Assembly (NCBI RefSeq): GCF_030247195.1
Contig: NC_080671.1
Span: forward strand, 34,756,343 to 34,820,342
Length of the DNA stretch: 64,000 nucleotides
Reading direction: 5' to 3'
Source: Topomyia yanbarensis
Taxonomy: Eukaryota; Arthropoda; Insecta; Diptera; Culicidae
Shown here one piece after another: positions 37,001 to 49,000 of the stretch. The stretch's first letter is position 1. Each line of letters opens with the position of its first letter. Below the pieces are notes generated by a model. It saw only the letters and a list, made by a program, of their open reading frames with translations. It did not search any database and was not told the origin of the DNA. The translations under genes were made by a program, and so were the position numbers.

Positions 37001-40000
37001 CATACCGGTAAATGAAGCTAGATGTTCGTATTGGGGGGAGTAGGGTAGCAGACGACGAGGTAAAGTGCACATGCACTGCAAAACATTAGGTTTGCTGTTT
37101 GAGAAGGAATACCTTATTTGCAGTTTATCATTCTGCCCCACATGTAGGGGAACATGGGGAGACTTGACCAGGTTTTCAGCTAAACCTGCATAAATCTCTA
37201 AAAAAAAGTTTTCAATCCTTCCAAAGTCATTGAGATATAATTTAAAAAGGTATTGTTCGTGTTCATGATTTTTTACGGAATTTTTAATTTACTTTTTCAA
37301 AAGTTTGAGATCGACCAAGGCCTGGGGAGACTTGACCAAGAGAATTTTGAAAAATCCGAACAAAAAATAATGACATAAATATAGTTATCCTTTTTTTCCA
37401 TATTGTCGAGGTCATTAGGTAGCAGTAAAAAATATAAAAGGGTTGCATTTCATAAATTTCGACTGTGTTTAATGCATTTCCTTTTAAGAATAAACTGTAC
37501 ACTTCACGAAATCAGCCATATTATTACTAACTCTGTGTACTAGTACAAAAAGATATAGACTGATGTTTGATGTGGGATTTTTGTAACGTGATTAACACTA
37601 ACAGTAGGTACGAAGCACAGTAAATATCAGAAAAAATTATCTTTCTTTATCTTTCTTTTAATCTTGGTCAAGTCTCCCCAAAATTAGTTATTGCGATCAA
37701 TCTCGTGCAAATTTTAGTAATAACTATTTCAATGTTCCGATTTATGTAAAATCATTTCACTAGTTCATAAAGTATAAATAATGTATGAGTACTTTAGAAG
37801 TAATTATTAGGCGAATAGATATATACAAAGTTTGATAAAAAATTACATCATTTAACGCAAATTTATTTAACACGGAATCTTTTCTATAAGTAAATAATTT
37901 TTCATTCCAAACTTTCAAAATTACCTTAACGGACCGAAACTAGTATAAAAATATTTTTGAAAAAAATTTAAGAACCTAATAGAACACGTCATAGCCAATA
38001 ATAGAATTCTGCGCTTGGTCAAGTCTCCCCATGTTCCCTTAATTGAAATTGTTTTGACCACGAAAGGATGATTTCCGTGCTACAGATGGCTGCATTTTAA
38101 ATATTTTTATAGCACGTTAACGACAAAATTTTAAACCTAAAAATGTATAATTTCTAGAAAACCTCGATATATGCAGATTAAGATGAATTCGTTTTACAAA
38201 GTCTCGTAGGAAAACATATTGAATATCCGCTTTACCCTAAATCATGTCGTTACTGCCCCTACATGCAGAATATTGATATAGGACTTAGTGCCCAGATCGC
38301 CAATTTTCATTTCATTATGTATATGCTTTGCGATATCCTGAGAGAAAAAAAAACACATCGACATAGAGAGAGAATAATGCAGGCAAATATAAAGCTAGGT
38401 ACATCGAGATAGAGAAAATATCGACATAGAGGAGTTTTTATACGTGCGATCTGAAGGGACCTACGAAATAATCGAGATAGAGAATATCGACATAGAGAGA
38501 GTTAACTGTATATCAAAACCTGAACCGCAAACGTAACGATCTTAGCAAACGCAAACGAAAATTGTTTTTAATAAAATCATTTATTAATAGCTTAACTATT
38601 TTTGAAAAAACTCTATAATGGCTTGAAGTTAACCCTTTCATGCCCAACTTTTTTCTAGTGCATGTAGGGTTTCAAAACTATTTTTTCTTTAAAACGGTGG
38701 GGTCAAGAAACTCCAAAAACCATTTTTCATAAAGGTAGGTACTTTCCTTGCAGTGCTAGAAGCTGCTCAATTTTTACCTTTTAATGCTCACTGCAATTCT
38801 CCTAGAATATTTACAATAGTCCAACTGCGTGGAAAACGTAGCCAAAAATAGTCCAAATTGATAAGTTTTATTAGTTTTCACTAATATTGCAACATAAAGA
38901 AGTTATATGAAAAATTCATTTTCCGTCGTCAACGTAAACGGTCCCTGGCAGCACTGCTCCATCGGAGTTCAATCAGACTAATTGCAATAACTTCATTTCT
39001 AGAGCTGATCCGTGTAACCGTTAATACTCAAATGAAAGCCAATAGTCACATTTATTAGCCTTACTTGTTTTTGTGAGCAAATCTTGCCCCAATCAAAAGT
39101 TATAGCTGTTTAAAAACGTTGTTGTCCACAAACAACATGGGCATGAATGGGTTAACAAAAGGAAGAATAAAGGTAAAAGTTCAGTTTATGTCTCACAAAT
39201 AAGGAACCAGAAAAATTAGGTTCTTACTGCTGTAATTGAAGGTAAATTTAATGTTAATTTTTTCTTATGTTTATATTAACACTGTCTAATTATGGCAAAT
39301 ATATCCCACACGTTATGCGGCGTTTTATTTATTTTCAATAACGTTTCCAAACTTTTGCAATTACTTACAATTGTAATTAGTTTTTGACAACGTCGAAATC
39401 TTTGCACTAACCCCTTTAACTTTCTTGTTACCTACCGTACCAACCAGTCTAATGCCACTATGTCCTTTGCTGTATCAATATATCGTCTCTAGATTATTCT
39501 ATTCATCGCCGTTTGTCGCCAACTTCGCAGAGCACGAGGACTCCTCAGGTTTCCTTCATCTTGGTCGACCCACCTTGCTCGTTGTGGCTACTTATGCCAG
39601 CCGGGTTAGTTCTGGGAATAATATTTAAAGGGTCTGCCACTTAACGACGTGCCCAACTCACCACAGCCTTGTATATTTTGCTGTGTGAACTAGAGGTGTG
39701 CGCCACGCCGCCGCGCCGACAGTTGCATGTAAAAATAGTAAGCACATCGGCGAAATGCCGGCGCGCCGCCGATTTTTACCTGAAATCGGCGGCGCGGCGC
39801 ACTCCTCTAGTGTGAACGATGGATAGTTCTCTAAACAACTGTTGCAATTGGTGGCTCATACGCCATCTCTACATGCTGCCTTTTAACTGCATCGGACCAT
39901 AGATCGTTCACAACACCTTACGTTCGAAAACACCAAGGGTATGTTACTACTTCGCCGGTATAGCCATTATGATGGAAAGCAGGACCAGGAGACATTATGA

Positions 40001-43000
40001 TGGACTGACAGCATCTAAATGTCGGTTTACTTAGTTGAGATCGACGGTGTTGTTACCGTTTTGATTAGCTGATGCGTGGGGTGAAGTGGTTGGTTGTTTC
40101 AACGACGGCTTTCTCCAGTGAGGACGGGACAAAATTGTAAGGCCCTTCAAACTCGTATCGGGTGGCCTTTAGCAGTATTGCTGTGTCGGACTTGTTCTTC
40201 ACAAGGTTCTTTACTGCGCGTCATGTTTTGCACTAAATAAAGACAAATAGGCCATTGTAGTAATACAACCGTGAATGGCAAGTGCGCAGAGAATCAAAAT
40301 CCATTCAAAGCCACTGTAAGCACTTTTTACAGAAATACTAAAGAGAGCTACGTCTCACCACGACGAATCGTTATGCTCTCTTGGCTCAGGAAGAGTATGA
40401 CTCTAATGAGCACCATCGTGAGACTGCTCCCAAAGACTATAGTCATACGAAATTTGTTGTAAAGGTAAAACATTTTCTCATGAACGACCGAATAGAACAG
40501 CTACAGGAAGCTCTGACACAAAGCCGAAGCAAACAGCTCATGGTCTTGGAAATTTGAGAGCTTTCAGTGTTTCAAGAAACACCAAAAAATGGGGTTATCT
40601 TCTCGCTGATAAACGATCTAACTTTCTTCATGATCTTTGCTACAATTTTGAGGAGGTGGCCTGCTTTACTGCCCATGATGAAATATTTGTCCCATTTTTG
40701 TTGCTGTGCATCTATGAAAACGAGCGTTAAGTTTGCAACAATTTTCGCTATTTTCAATTGGAAGTCATTGCGGTTCGTTATTAAATCTTTTATCAACTTT
40801 ATATTTGAAATCAACACTATTTACTGTGAATGAATCTGAGTGGGACTGATAGGGCCGTAGCGTACCATTTTGTCACTTTTGGTGGAATTTCAGTTTAGTG
40901 CCCCTTTTTCAATTCGAACAATAATTTGGCTTATATAGCGCATTTATCCTACTTATTTTTACTTATTTTAATATTTCTCCTTACTTATTTTATACAGCAG
41001 ATTTCAGCGTCCCTCTAAGCTTGGCGCCCTTGGCGGGGGTCAACCTGGCCAACTGCACACTACGGTTCAGCATAGCCCATTGGCCAACCAGTTCAATGAA
41101 CATTTTGTAGCTGGTTTGCTTCGTACCGTATCGTACTTTTTTCGACCGAAAACCCGAGCCCAAAGTACTATGCTCACCATACAATCCTCCAGTAAAATCT
41201 CTTCCTCTTAAGTCTTCTTCACCCAGTGGAGTGCTTTACGCAATTACCTCCTTTGTCACATGTCAGTTAATCTTTATGCTATATTTTTATCAAATTTTCC
41301 TCCTTAGAGTGAAATATAGCATAATGCTTTCGCATAGGCCTGCTAAGCCAAGACAAGTTTCGGCTTCACTGTGTCTCATCGGCATAAACAGAACTTCTGC
41401 TCGAACGGGACATCACGTTTGATCAGTCGTTCGATTGAAACACATAGTGTGTTTTAGTTTTAAGGGATTTGCGTCAAGCCGACGCTAATCTATTCCGACA
41501 ATAAGTTAGTGTCGGTTTCTGATGAGGCGAAGACGAAACGCAACATAGTATAAAGTTAATCTTTATTATTCTTCAACCATATGATTTCCTTCTGATCCTC
41601 AACTAGATTCTGTATTGGGAATCTGTCGTAAGCTGCGCGCGTCCACGGATTGATTAGTGCACTACTAGCATCGTCTACTGATTCGCAATGTAGATGTTTG
41701 TCATAATACTGCTTCCACCTATCGATCATTTCAAACATATGTCCCGTGACACATAGCCTTCGCGAGAACGATTCGCCATCTCGTAAAACTTCTTTGTCTT
41801 ATTATCGTCGTATAGCTCCATCTCCTCGTTATCTGGATCTACCGTTTTTTTCCGTCCAAATACCGAGTTTTTTTTCTGATCCGTGCTTGCCTGTATCATT
41901 TCTCGTTCACCCTCGTGCTGCATCATTCTCGCCTCTGCCGTATTCTTCTTTTCATCTCAGTAGTGCTACCTGTAGTGCTTCATAAGTCGCTCCAGCCACC
42001 AATAGTAGTCACACCGACCTATTTTTCTGTTGGTAGTGCCGTTTCTGCACGTATTTCCGTTCCGCAGCACGATCTAGATGCTAGATGTTGAGCCTCGGCG
42101 TCCGTGCTCACGAGTGTTATACAGTTAACTCGCTCTCTATGTCGATATTCTCTATCTCGATATTTTTCTCTATCTCGATTATTTCGTAGGTCCCTTCAGA
42201 TCGCACGTATAAAAACTCCTCTATGTCGATATTTTCTCTATCTCGATATCTCCCTATCTCGATGTACCTAGCTTTATATTTGCCTGCATTATTCTCTCTC
42301 TATGTCGATGTGTTTTTTTTTCTCTCAGGATTTCGCAAAGCATATACATAATGAAATGAAAATTGGCGATCTGGGCACTAAGTCCTATATCAATATTCTG
42401 CATGTAGGGGCAGTAACGACATGATTTAGGGTAAAGCGGATATTCAATATGTTTTCCTACGAGACTTTGTAAAACGAATTCATCTTAATCTGCATATATC
42501 GAGGTTTTCTAGAAATTATACATTTTTAGGTTTAAAATTTTGACGTTAACGTGCTATAAAAATATTTAAAATGGGGGTGGCGTAGCGTAGTTGGTAAATC
42601 AATTGCCTTGTACGCAGCGAACCTGGGTTTGAGTCCCAACCCCGCACATAGGGTTAGAAATTTTTCATGAGAGATTTTTCTAACCCGAAGAGGCGAATGA
42701 CCTTAAGGTTAAAACCTCTATAATCGAAATAAAAAAAAAAATATTTAAAATGCAGCCATCTGTAGCACGGAAATCATACTTTCGTGGTCAAAACAATTTC
42801 AATTAGGGGAACATGGGGAGACTTGACCGAGCGCAGAATTCTATTATTGGCTATGACGTGTTCTATTAGGTTCTTAAATTTTTTTCAAAAATATTTTTAT
42901 ACTAGTTTCGGTCCGTTAAGGTAATTTTAAAAGCTTGGAATGAAAAATTATTTCCTTATAGAAAAGATTCCGTATTTAATAAATTTGCGTTAAATGATGT

Positions 43001-46000
43001 AATTTTTTATCAAACTTTGTATATATCTACTCGCCTAATAATTACTTCTAAAGTACTTAAAGATTATTTATACTTTATGAACTAGTGAAATGATTTTACA
43101 TAAATCGGAACATTGAAATAGTTATTACTAAAATTTGCACGAGATTGATCGCAATAACTAATTTTGGGGAGACTTGACCAAGATTAAAAGAAAGATAAAG
43201 AAAGATAATTTTTTTCTGATATTTACTATGCTTCGTACCTACTGTTAGTGTTAATCACGTCACAAAAATCCCACATCAAACATCAGTCTATATCTTTTTG
43301 TACTAGTAAACAAAGTTAGTAGTAATAAGGCTGATTTCGTGACGTGTACAGTTTATCCTTAAAAGGAAATGCATTGAACACAGTCGAAATTTATGAACCC
43401 TTTTATATTTTTTACTGCTACCTAATGACCTCGACAATATGGAAAAAAAGGATTACAGTATTACTTATGTCATTATATTTTGTTCTGATTTTTCAAAATT
43501 CTCTTGGTCAAGTCACCCCAGGCCTTGGTCGATCTCAGACAAACTTTTATAACTTTTGAAACAGTAAATTAAAAATTCCGTAAAAAATCATGAACACGCA
43601 CAATACCTTTTTACATTATATCTCAATGACTTTGGAAGGATTGAAAACTTTTTTTAGAGATTTATGCAGGTTTAGCTGAAAACCTGGTCAAGTCTCTCCA
43701 TGTTCCCCTACATATGGGGCAGAATGATAAACTGCAAATAAGGGATTTCTTCTCAAACAGCAAACCTGATGTTTAGCAGTGCGTGTGCACTTTACCTCGT
43801 CGTTTGCTACCCTACTCCCCCCAATACGAGGATGGTGTTGCCACAATTAAATCTGTACCGGGAGTTGAAAAATATTTTCTATCTGTACTCTTCTATAGAA
43901 AAATCTGTACCGGATTCTGTACCCAAATAATTACAAGGTCGCTTAAATTTTTTTGACATTAAAAATGTCTTACTCCACTATCTGGGGCTAGGTGTCATTC
44001 TAAAATCTAAACTATCTCCCATGTAACGAAACTGTGTAAGGTTTGCACGCTTATAACTCCGATATTACTGGATGGATTTTAATTATTCATACACCAACCG
44101 ATTCAGGAACACCTAACTTAAATATTGGTAATAATTTAATATCTCCCCAATAAAAGTAGACTTTTGGAAATTGGTAAAATTAAAAAGTTCACGAAAAACG
44201 GGAAAATTACCATTCGTGAGGCAGATTTCTCAGACACAGCCGTCAAGAGAGGGCAGCTTAGTTGCTCAATGAAACACGAAAAGTCATAAATAGAAGCAAC
44301 GCATGTCCGTTTAAATCAGTTGTTGCTCTTATCCCATACGAGCAACATCGTCTCCGGGCGATGCAATAAGCGCTATCGATTTTCGGTAACGTTGGCATTT
44401 GCACACACTCGCATCTAAGTGACTAAACCATATACGGTTAGTTTATAAATAGAGGTGACGCGTACCCGTTTGAATCAGTTTTTGTTCTTATGTCGAACGG
44501 GTAAGATCATGGCTGCAGCGTCTGGGCACTACAATAAGCGGTAGACGCTATGCATTTTCGGCAGCGGTGGCCGTGTGCGGATTTTTCGGGTTCCAGCACG
44601 GTGTCACAGAATGATTTGCAAAGTGGGTGGGTGGGTGGTGTGGTTTGGATTTAATTCAATACGGTGTGTGCTGCTTAAGAGTGCTGCGTTTGAAAAAAAT
44701 ATATTTATTTTTATGCATGCGTGTGCGTTGTAACTTGTTAATCCATGTTTACGGCGCTTTGTAGCTGCGTAGGGTAAAGAGCCAATTGGTTTTCATGTTT
44801 CATATTTCGGTTATATGTTTTTTATGAGTAAGGCATCTGACAACGTGCTTCTGTAGTTATTGCACTGTTCAGCAGCGTAGTATTTTATATAGGAGAGTAC
44901 ACTCAGGTTTTTTTACGCGGATTTTGAAATTTACGCGGTTTTCATTAACGCGTTTTTTTTAATTTACGCGGTTTTCATTTACACGGCCTGTATCCCCTGC
45001 GTGAAAAATCTGAGTGTAATTACATTGGAAACAATCACATTCCCAGCAGAACTTTTTGTTTTCTAATTTCAAACACTTTTGTTTCGTACTGCACACAACG
45101 GAAAAAAAAACTTACCGTCCCAGCAGCATTTGCAGCGGGTGTTCTTTTTCGATTCAAATTCAAGCCATGTCTTAAGCGTTACTGGACTTAAAATTGTATT
45201 CCCAGTTTAACCAGTCAGAATATCTGTCCTACCCTATGTATTTAAAAAACTGTTCTAATTGCGTTTTAAGGTATACAACAAATGCGGTTGGGTATACTAA
45301 TTTAAATTTTAAAATAAATCTGTTTTAAATTATGAAACAAACCGCTGTACTGAAGATATAATTATGTCAGTCCTATTACCACATAAAACACCTATATAAC
45401 ATAAAACGCTGCAGAATTGGTTTAATAATACAATGTTTACACTACAGAGTTATAACACGTTTTAATAATTAGCAACAAGAAAAATGTCACCAAGATAGCA
45501 TAAAAACCCGTTTTGACTGGTAGTGCGAACGTTGCATAACAATGTAATTTATCAAATAATTTCATTTTTTCCACCACTAATCGATCAAGAAATACTTAAA
45601 CTTAAGATTGTTTACTTAAGTTCATTAGTACATTATTGAAAATTTAAATGGAAAATGAAATTTCATATTTCATGGAGAATCTGTATATTTCCGTTGGCGG
45701 GCGTGGGCTTCCTCATCACAGCTCTCAATATGGAACTTTTCTTTTGAATATATTTTCTGGACAGACCAGCCTATTTTTACTAGATGGGTCAGCCAAATAA
45801 TGCCAATCACCTAGTGAGATTAAAAGTGAATTAAGACCTTCAATAAATTATGTTTTGATGGGGAGGGTATATAGCAAATTGTAACATATGAAAACCGGCG
45901 AGTGAACAAGAACGTGAGTCGATATGTGTGATAAATAAAATTCATTTGCATGCTCTTGAAAAAAGCTATATTTTTAATGTCACCGTGGTCGTGTCCTGTA

Positions 46001-49000
46001 CACAACCCTTTAATTTTTTTCTTAAAGATATTTTTCATTTGGGGAAATCAGTGGCAGCGAGAAGTTGAGATGAAGCTGGTAATATCAATAGAATGCGAGA
46101 AACCTGCTTGCAGGAATTCAATTGGAGCATCTCAGAGTAAATGTATGCACTCCAAGAAGATTCGCTCGGCTTTCAGGGACCATCCATAAATGACGTAGCA
46201 TTATATGGGGGAGGGGGGAGTTTTGTATTTTATGATGATGTGTGACGACAGGGGGGTAGGGGGTCATGTCATGCTACGTAGCTTTTTTAAAGGGGAATAG
46301 GGGTTGACCTGATGTCACGACAATCTTACCCGTTTCATCTAACTAACATCGTTTTTGATTTTTTTTAGATCTTTACGGGGACAACGAGGGGGGTGAGGGT
46401 TACCGTCAAGCTACGTAATTATCAGGGGGGGGTATATAGAATTTTGTGACGAAATGCTACGATGGGGGAGGGGGGTGTTAAAAATCACTCAAAAAATGCT
46501 ACGTCATTTATGGATCATCCCTCACTTAGACATCATCCCTTTGATTTGCTGGAACCAGGTTTATCGCCTCTCGCATTCTAATGTCATGTAAAAAAATCTG
46601 TACCATTCTGTACTTTTTTACAAAAATCTGTAATCTGTACCGTGTAGAATCTGTACCAAAAATGCTTCAAAAATCTGTACCTTTCTAAATAAATCTGTAC
46701 TTGTGGCATCACTGCGAGCATCTAACCTCATTTACCGGTATGCATTATGATGTCCTGAAAGAAAAGATGTCTCAAAATGTTCTATATGTCGATCTCTCCC
46801 TATGTTGATGGTCCCTTCAATATCGGCATAGAGAGTTAACTGTAGGGGAATTGTGGGAAAAACCGACACCCCACAACTTTTCCTAGAAATCAAATTTTTA
46901 TTCATTTCATAATGATACATTATTATTAGTACGTTTATGAAGAGCATTTGAAGAAAAATCGGATTTACGTTAGTGCGCCGAATGTCATAAAAATAAACAA
47001 AACATACGACAGCAGCGTTCATACTCGTCTGGATGTGAAATTTCGTTGGTAGATTTTAAGGTTTTAACCGAACAAAAGCCCCATTTTTCAGTACCTATTA
47101 TTATCGGCCTTTCCTATGATCAACTAGGTGCATTGAAGACGAGTTTGAGAAGTTCAATATTTTTAATCGATTTTATAAAAAAAATGTGCGCTGTTGGGGT
47201 AAAACCGACACCCTATGGTTAGGGTAAAACCGACACGCTGTTAAGATGGCTGTGTATACTTGTGATTCATTTCAAAATACAGGGGATTTTTGGGATTCTT
47301 CAATTAGCCTATTAGAACACTATAGTATTAACAGAAGTACACAGAAATACTTTTATTGTGTTTATTTCTTGTAAGTCTCTTTAAAAATCAAAAATTGGAA
47401 TTTTTGCTTATCTGATTCTATCGAAGCTCTTGCTATTTCTGCAAAAAGTTCATCAAACCGAATTTCTAGTGTTCTCTTGGTTTGTCATAGACGAACTTTA
47501 TCACAATGAGACAATGATATTGTGTATACCCTAATAGATCGTTGATGATCAGAGTCCGAAAAATCAAATCAGAAAAAGATAGTTTTACTAAGAAGTGTGT
47601 GTGTGTCACTTATAAGTGAATGAATCCAATTAGCAGAATGTATAACGCTTGCAAATCTTCTCTTACGAAATAAAGTGACACTGGAGGTTGCAATGATGTG
47701 CGCAACGATTATTTGGAAATACTCATATCAATAAATAATCCTATAGCATAAAATACTCTTATACGTATACTTTTCGAACTTTCTTCCCCTCACTACATGA
47801 TGAAGCAATAAAAAGCACATATTTGCATCATACATACTCACACTTTATTAATCACGCATACATCTCATTTTTAATAAAGATAAAGATTTTTATAAAGTGG
47901 AGAGAAAATAACTTAAAGGGGGTGTCGATCTTACCCCTATAGGGTGTCGGTTTTACCCGCAGTGCCACTTTGTTTTCCAAGTTTTACAACCAATAAGTTT
48001 AAATGAAATTAATTTTTTGAAGCGCTGAAAAAATTAAATCTTGTTAAGAATTTTCTGAATAAGAGTTCTGGATAAAAATTATAATTTTATTGGTTTTGTG
48101 GCAACTCAGAAAAAATGTTAAGCTTAAGGTGTCGGTTTTAACCATAATTCCCCTATATTGTTTTGTTCCGTCAGATCCGCCGTACTTGTGATCATTAACC
48201 AGGCCCGTGCGCACGGGGGGGGGGGCGGATTGGGGGTTCAAACCCCCCCCCCCCCATGAGCGTTTTGAATTACTTTTAAAAATTTATTATTTTCCTGTCC
48301 ACGAAAAAAAATATACAGCAAACCGTTTGGACACACAAAATGTCATTTGAGTTCGGTCGCTCTAGAAACAAGTCAATGAAGAAACCAAGGACGAAACTTT
48401 GCGAGGGTGGCTGGAAAGGGATGTATGTCAAGTTGGACGGCTTCTCTGAAGGATCGGTTAACGTTTCGATAAGCTTCTATATAAGCAAAAATAGTGAGTA
48501 TACAGTAGATGTCGGTCAGTGGACTAGCAACGGCAGTTAAGGAGGAAAAACACGAAATTGGAGAAAATCGGGATATCGTTGTCTAGAGAAATTTTACCGC
48601 CGATGATTAATCCGTTAGAATGGCATCGAAATGGATCGCGAAAATGGACATCGGTATAAGGTGAAATACTGCCGCCAAGAAGTTCTCAGCACCAGCTAGC
48701 AGATAAATAGGAACGACTAGCACCAAGAAGGACAAGAAACCCGGCGAAGGTGGTTGTAAACAGATGTAAATCCTTATGGTCGACACCCCCGGATCGGTTC
48801 ATGTCCAACAGGGTACGATATTTGCAGCAGACCTGAGCAGGTGAGATATATCACGAAGGTTTGACAGCAAGTAAGGAAAAATTTGACAGCAAGTAAGGAA
48901 AAGTAGCTATGGATAAAAACATGACGATTAACACAAAACAAAATAAGCAAGAACACAATCCTTACTAAAGCAGTACTTAACGGTTGCCCCGGATGGATGA

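Larger units (their letters stand above)
36463..38508 (+). mobile_element. pogo-like TA element, copy A
   Basis: TA flanks it at 36461-36462 and 38509-38510. Both termini carry (C)AGTTAACTCTCTATGTCGAT-type sequence in inverted orientation, followed by GAGATAGAGAATATCGACAT-like subterminal motifs. CAGT starts plus a TA duplication suggest the Tc1/mariner-pogo group. No transposase is seen. It contains two insertions absent from copy B (36523-36708 and 36761-36995) and one shared insertion (37146-38040). Confidence 0.78.
43835..46712. mobile_element. CTGTAC-rich TIR element (probable hAT), 2.9 kb
   Basis: The ends are GTGTTGCCACAA and, inverted, GTGATGCCACAAG. Clusters of AAATCTGTACC lie just inside both ends (43857-43935 and 46590-46700). 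The flanks CGAGGATG and CGAGCATC look like an imperfect 8-bp duplication of the site seen in copy A. The interior holds two MITEs (44900-45016 and 46175-46521) and no recognisable transposase; the rest of the interior shows nothing I can name. Confidence 0.6.
42122..46842 (-). mobile_element. pogo-like TA element, copy B (inverted)
   Basis: It matches copy A in reverse orientation over all of copy A's non-inserted sequence. TA lies at 42120-42121 and 46843-46844, with CAGTTAACT and AGTTAACTG ends. It contains a SINE (42574-42737) and a 2.9-kb element (43835-46712) that copy A lacks. Confidence 0.78.

Noticed and set aside
48340..48540. 66-aa ORF ([12 protein letters not shown]...) as a gag relic
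   Set aside because: No zinc knuckle or homologous block; it could be chance.
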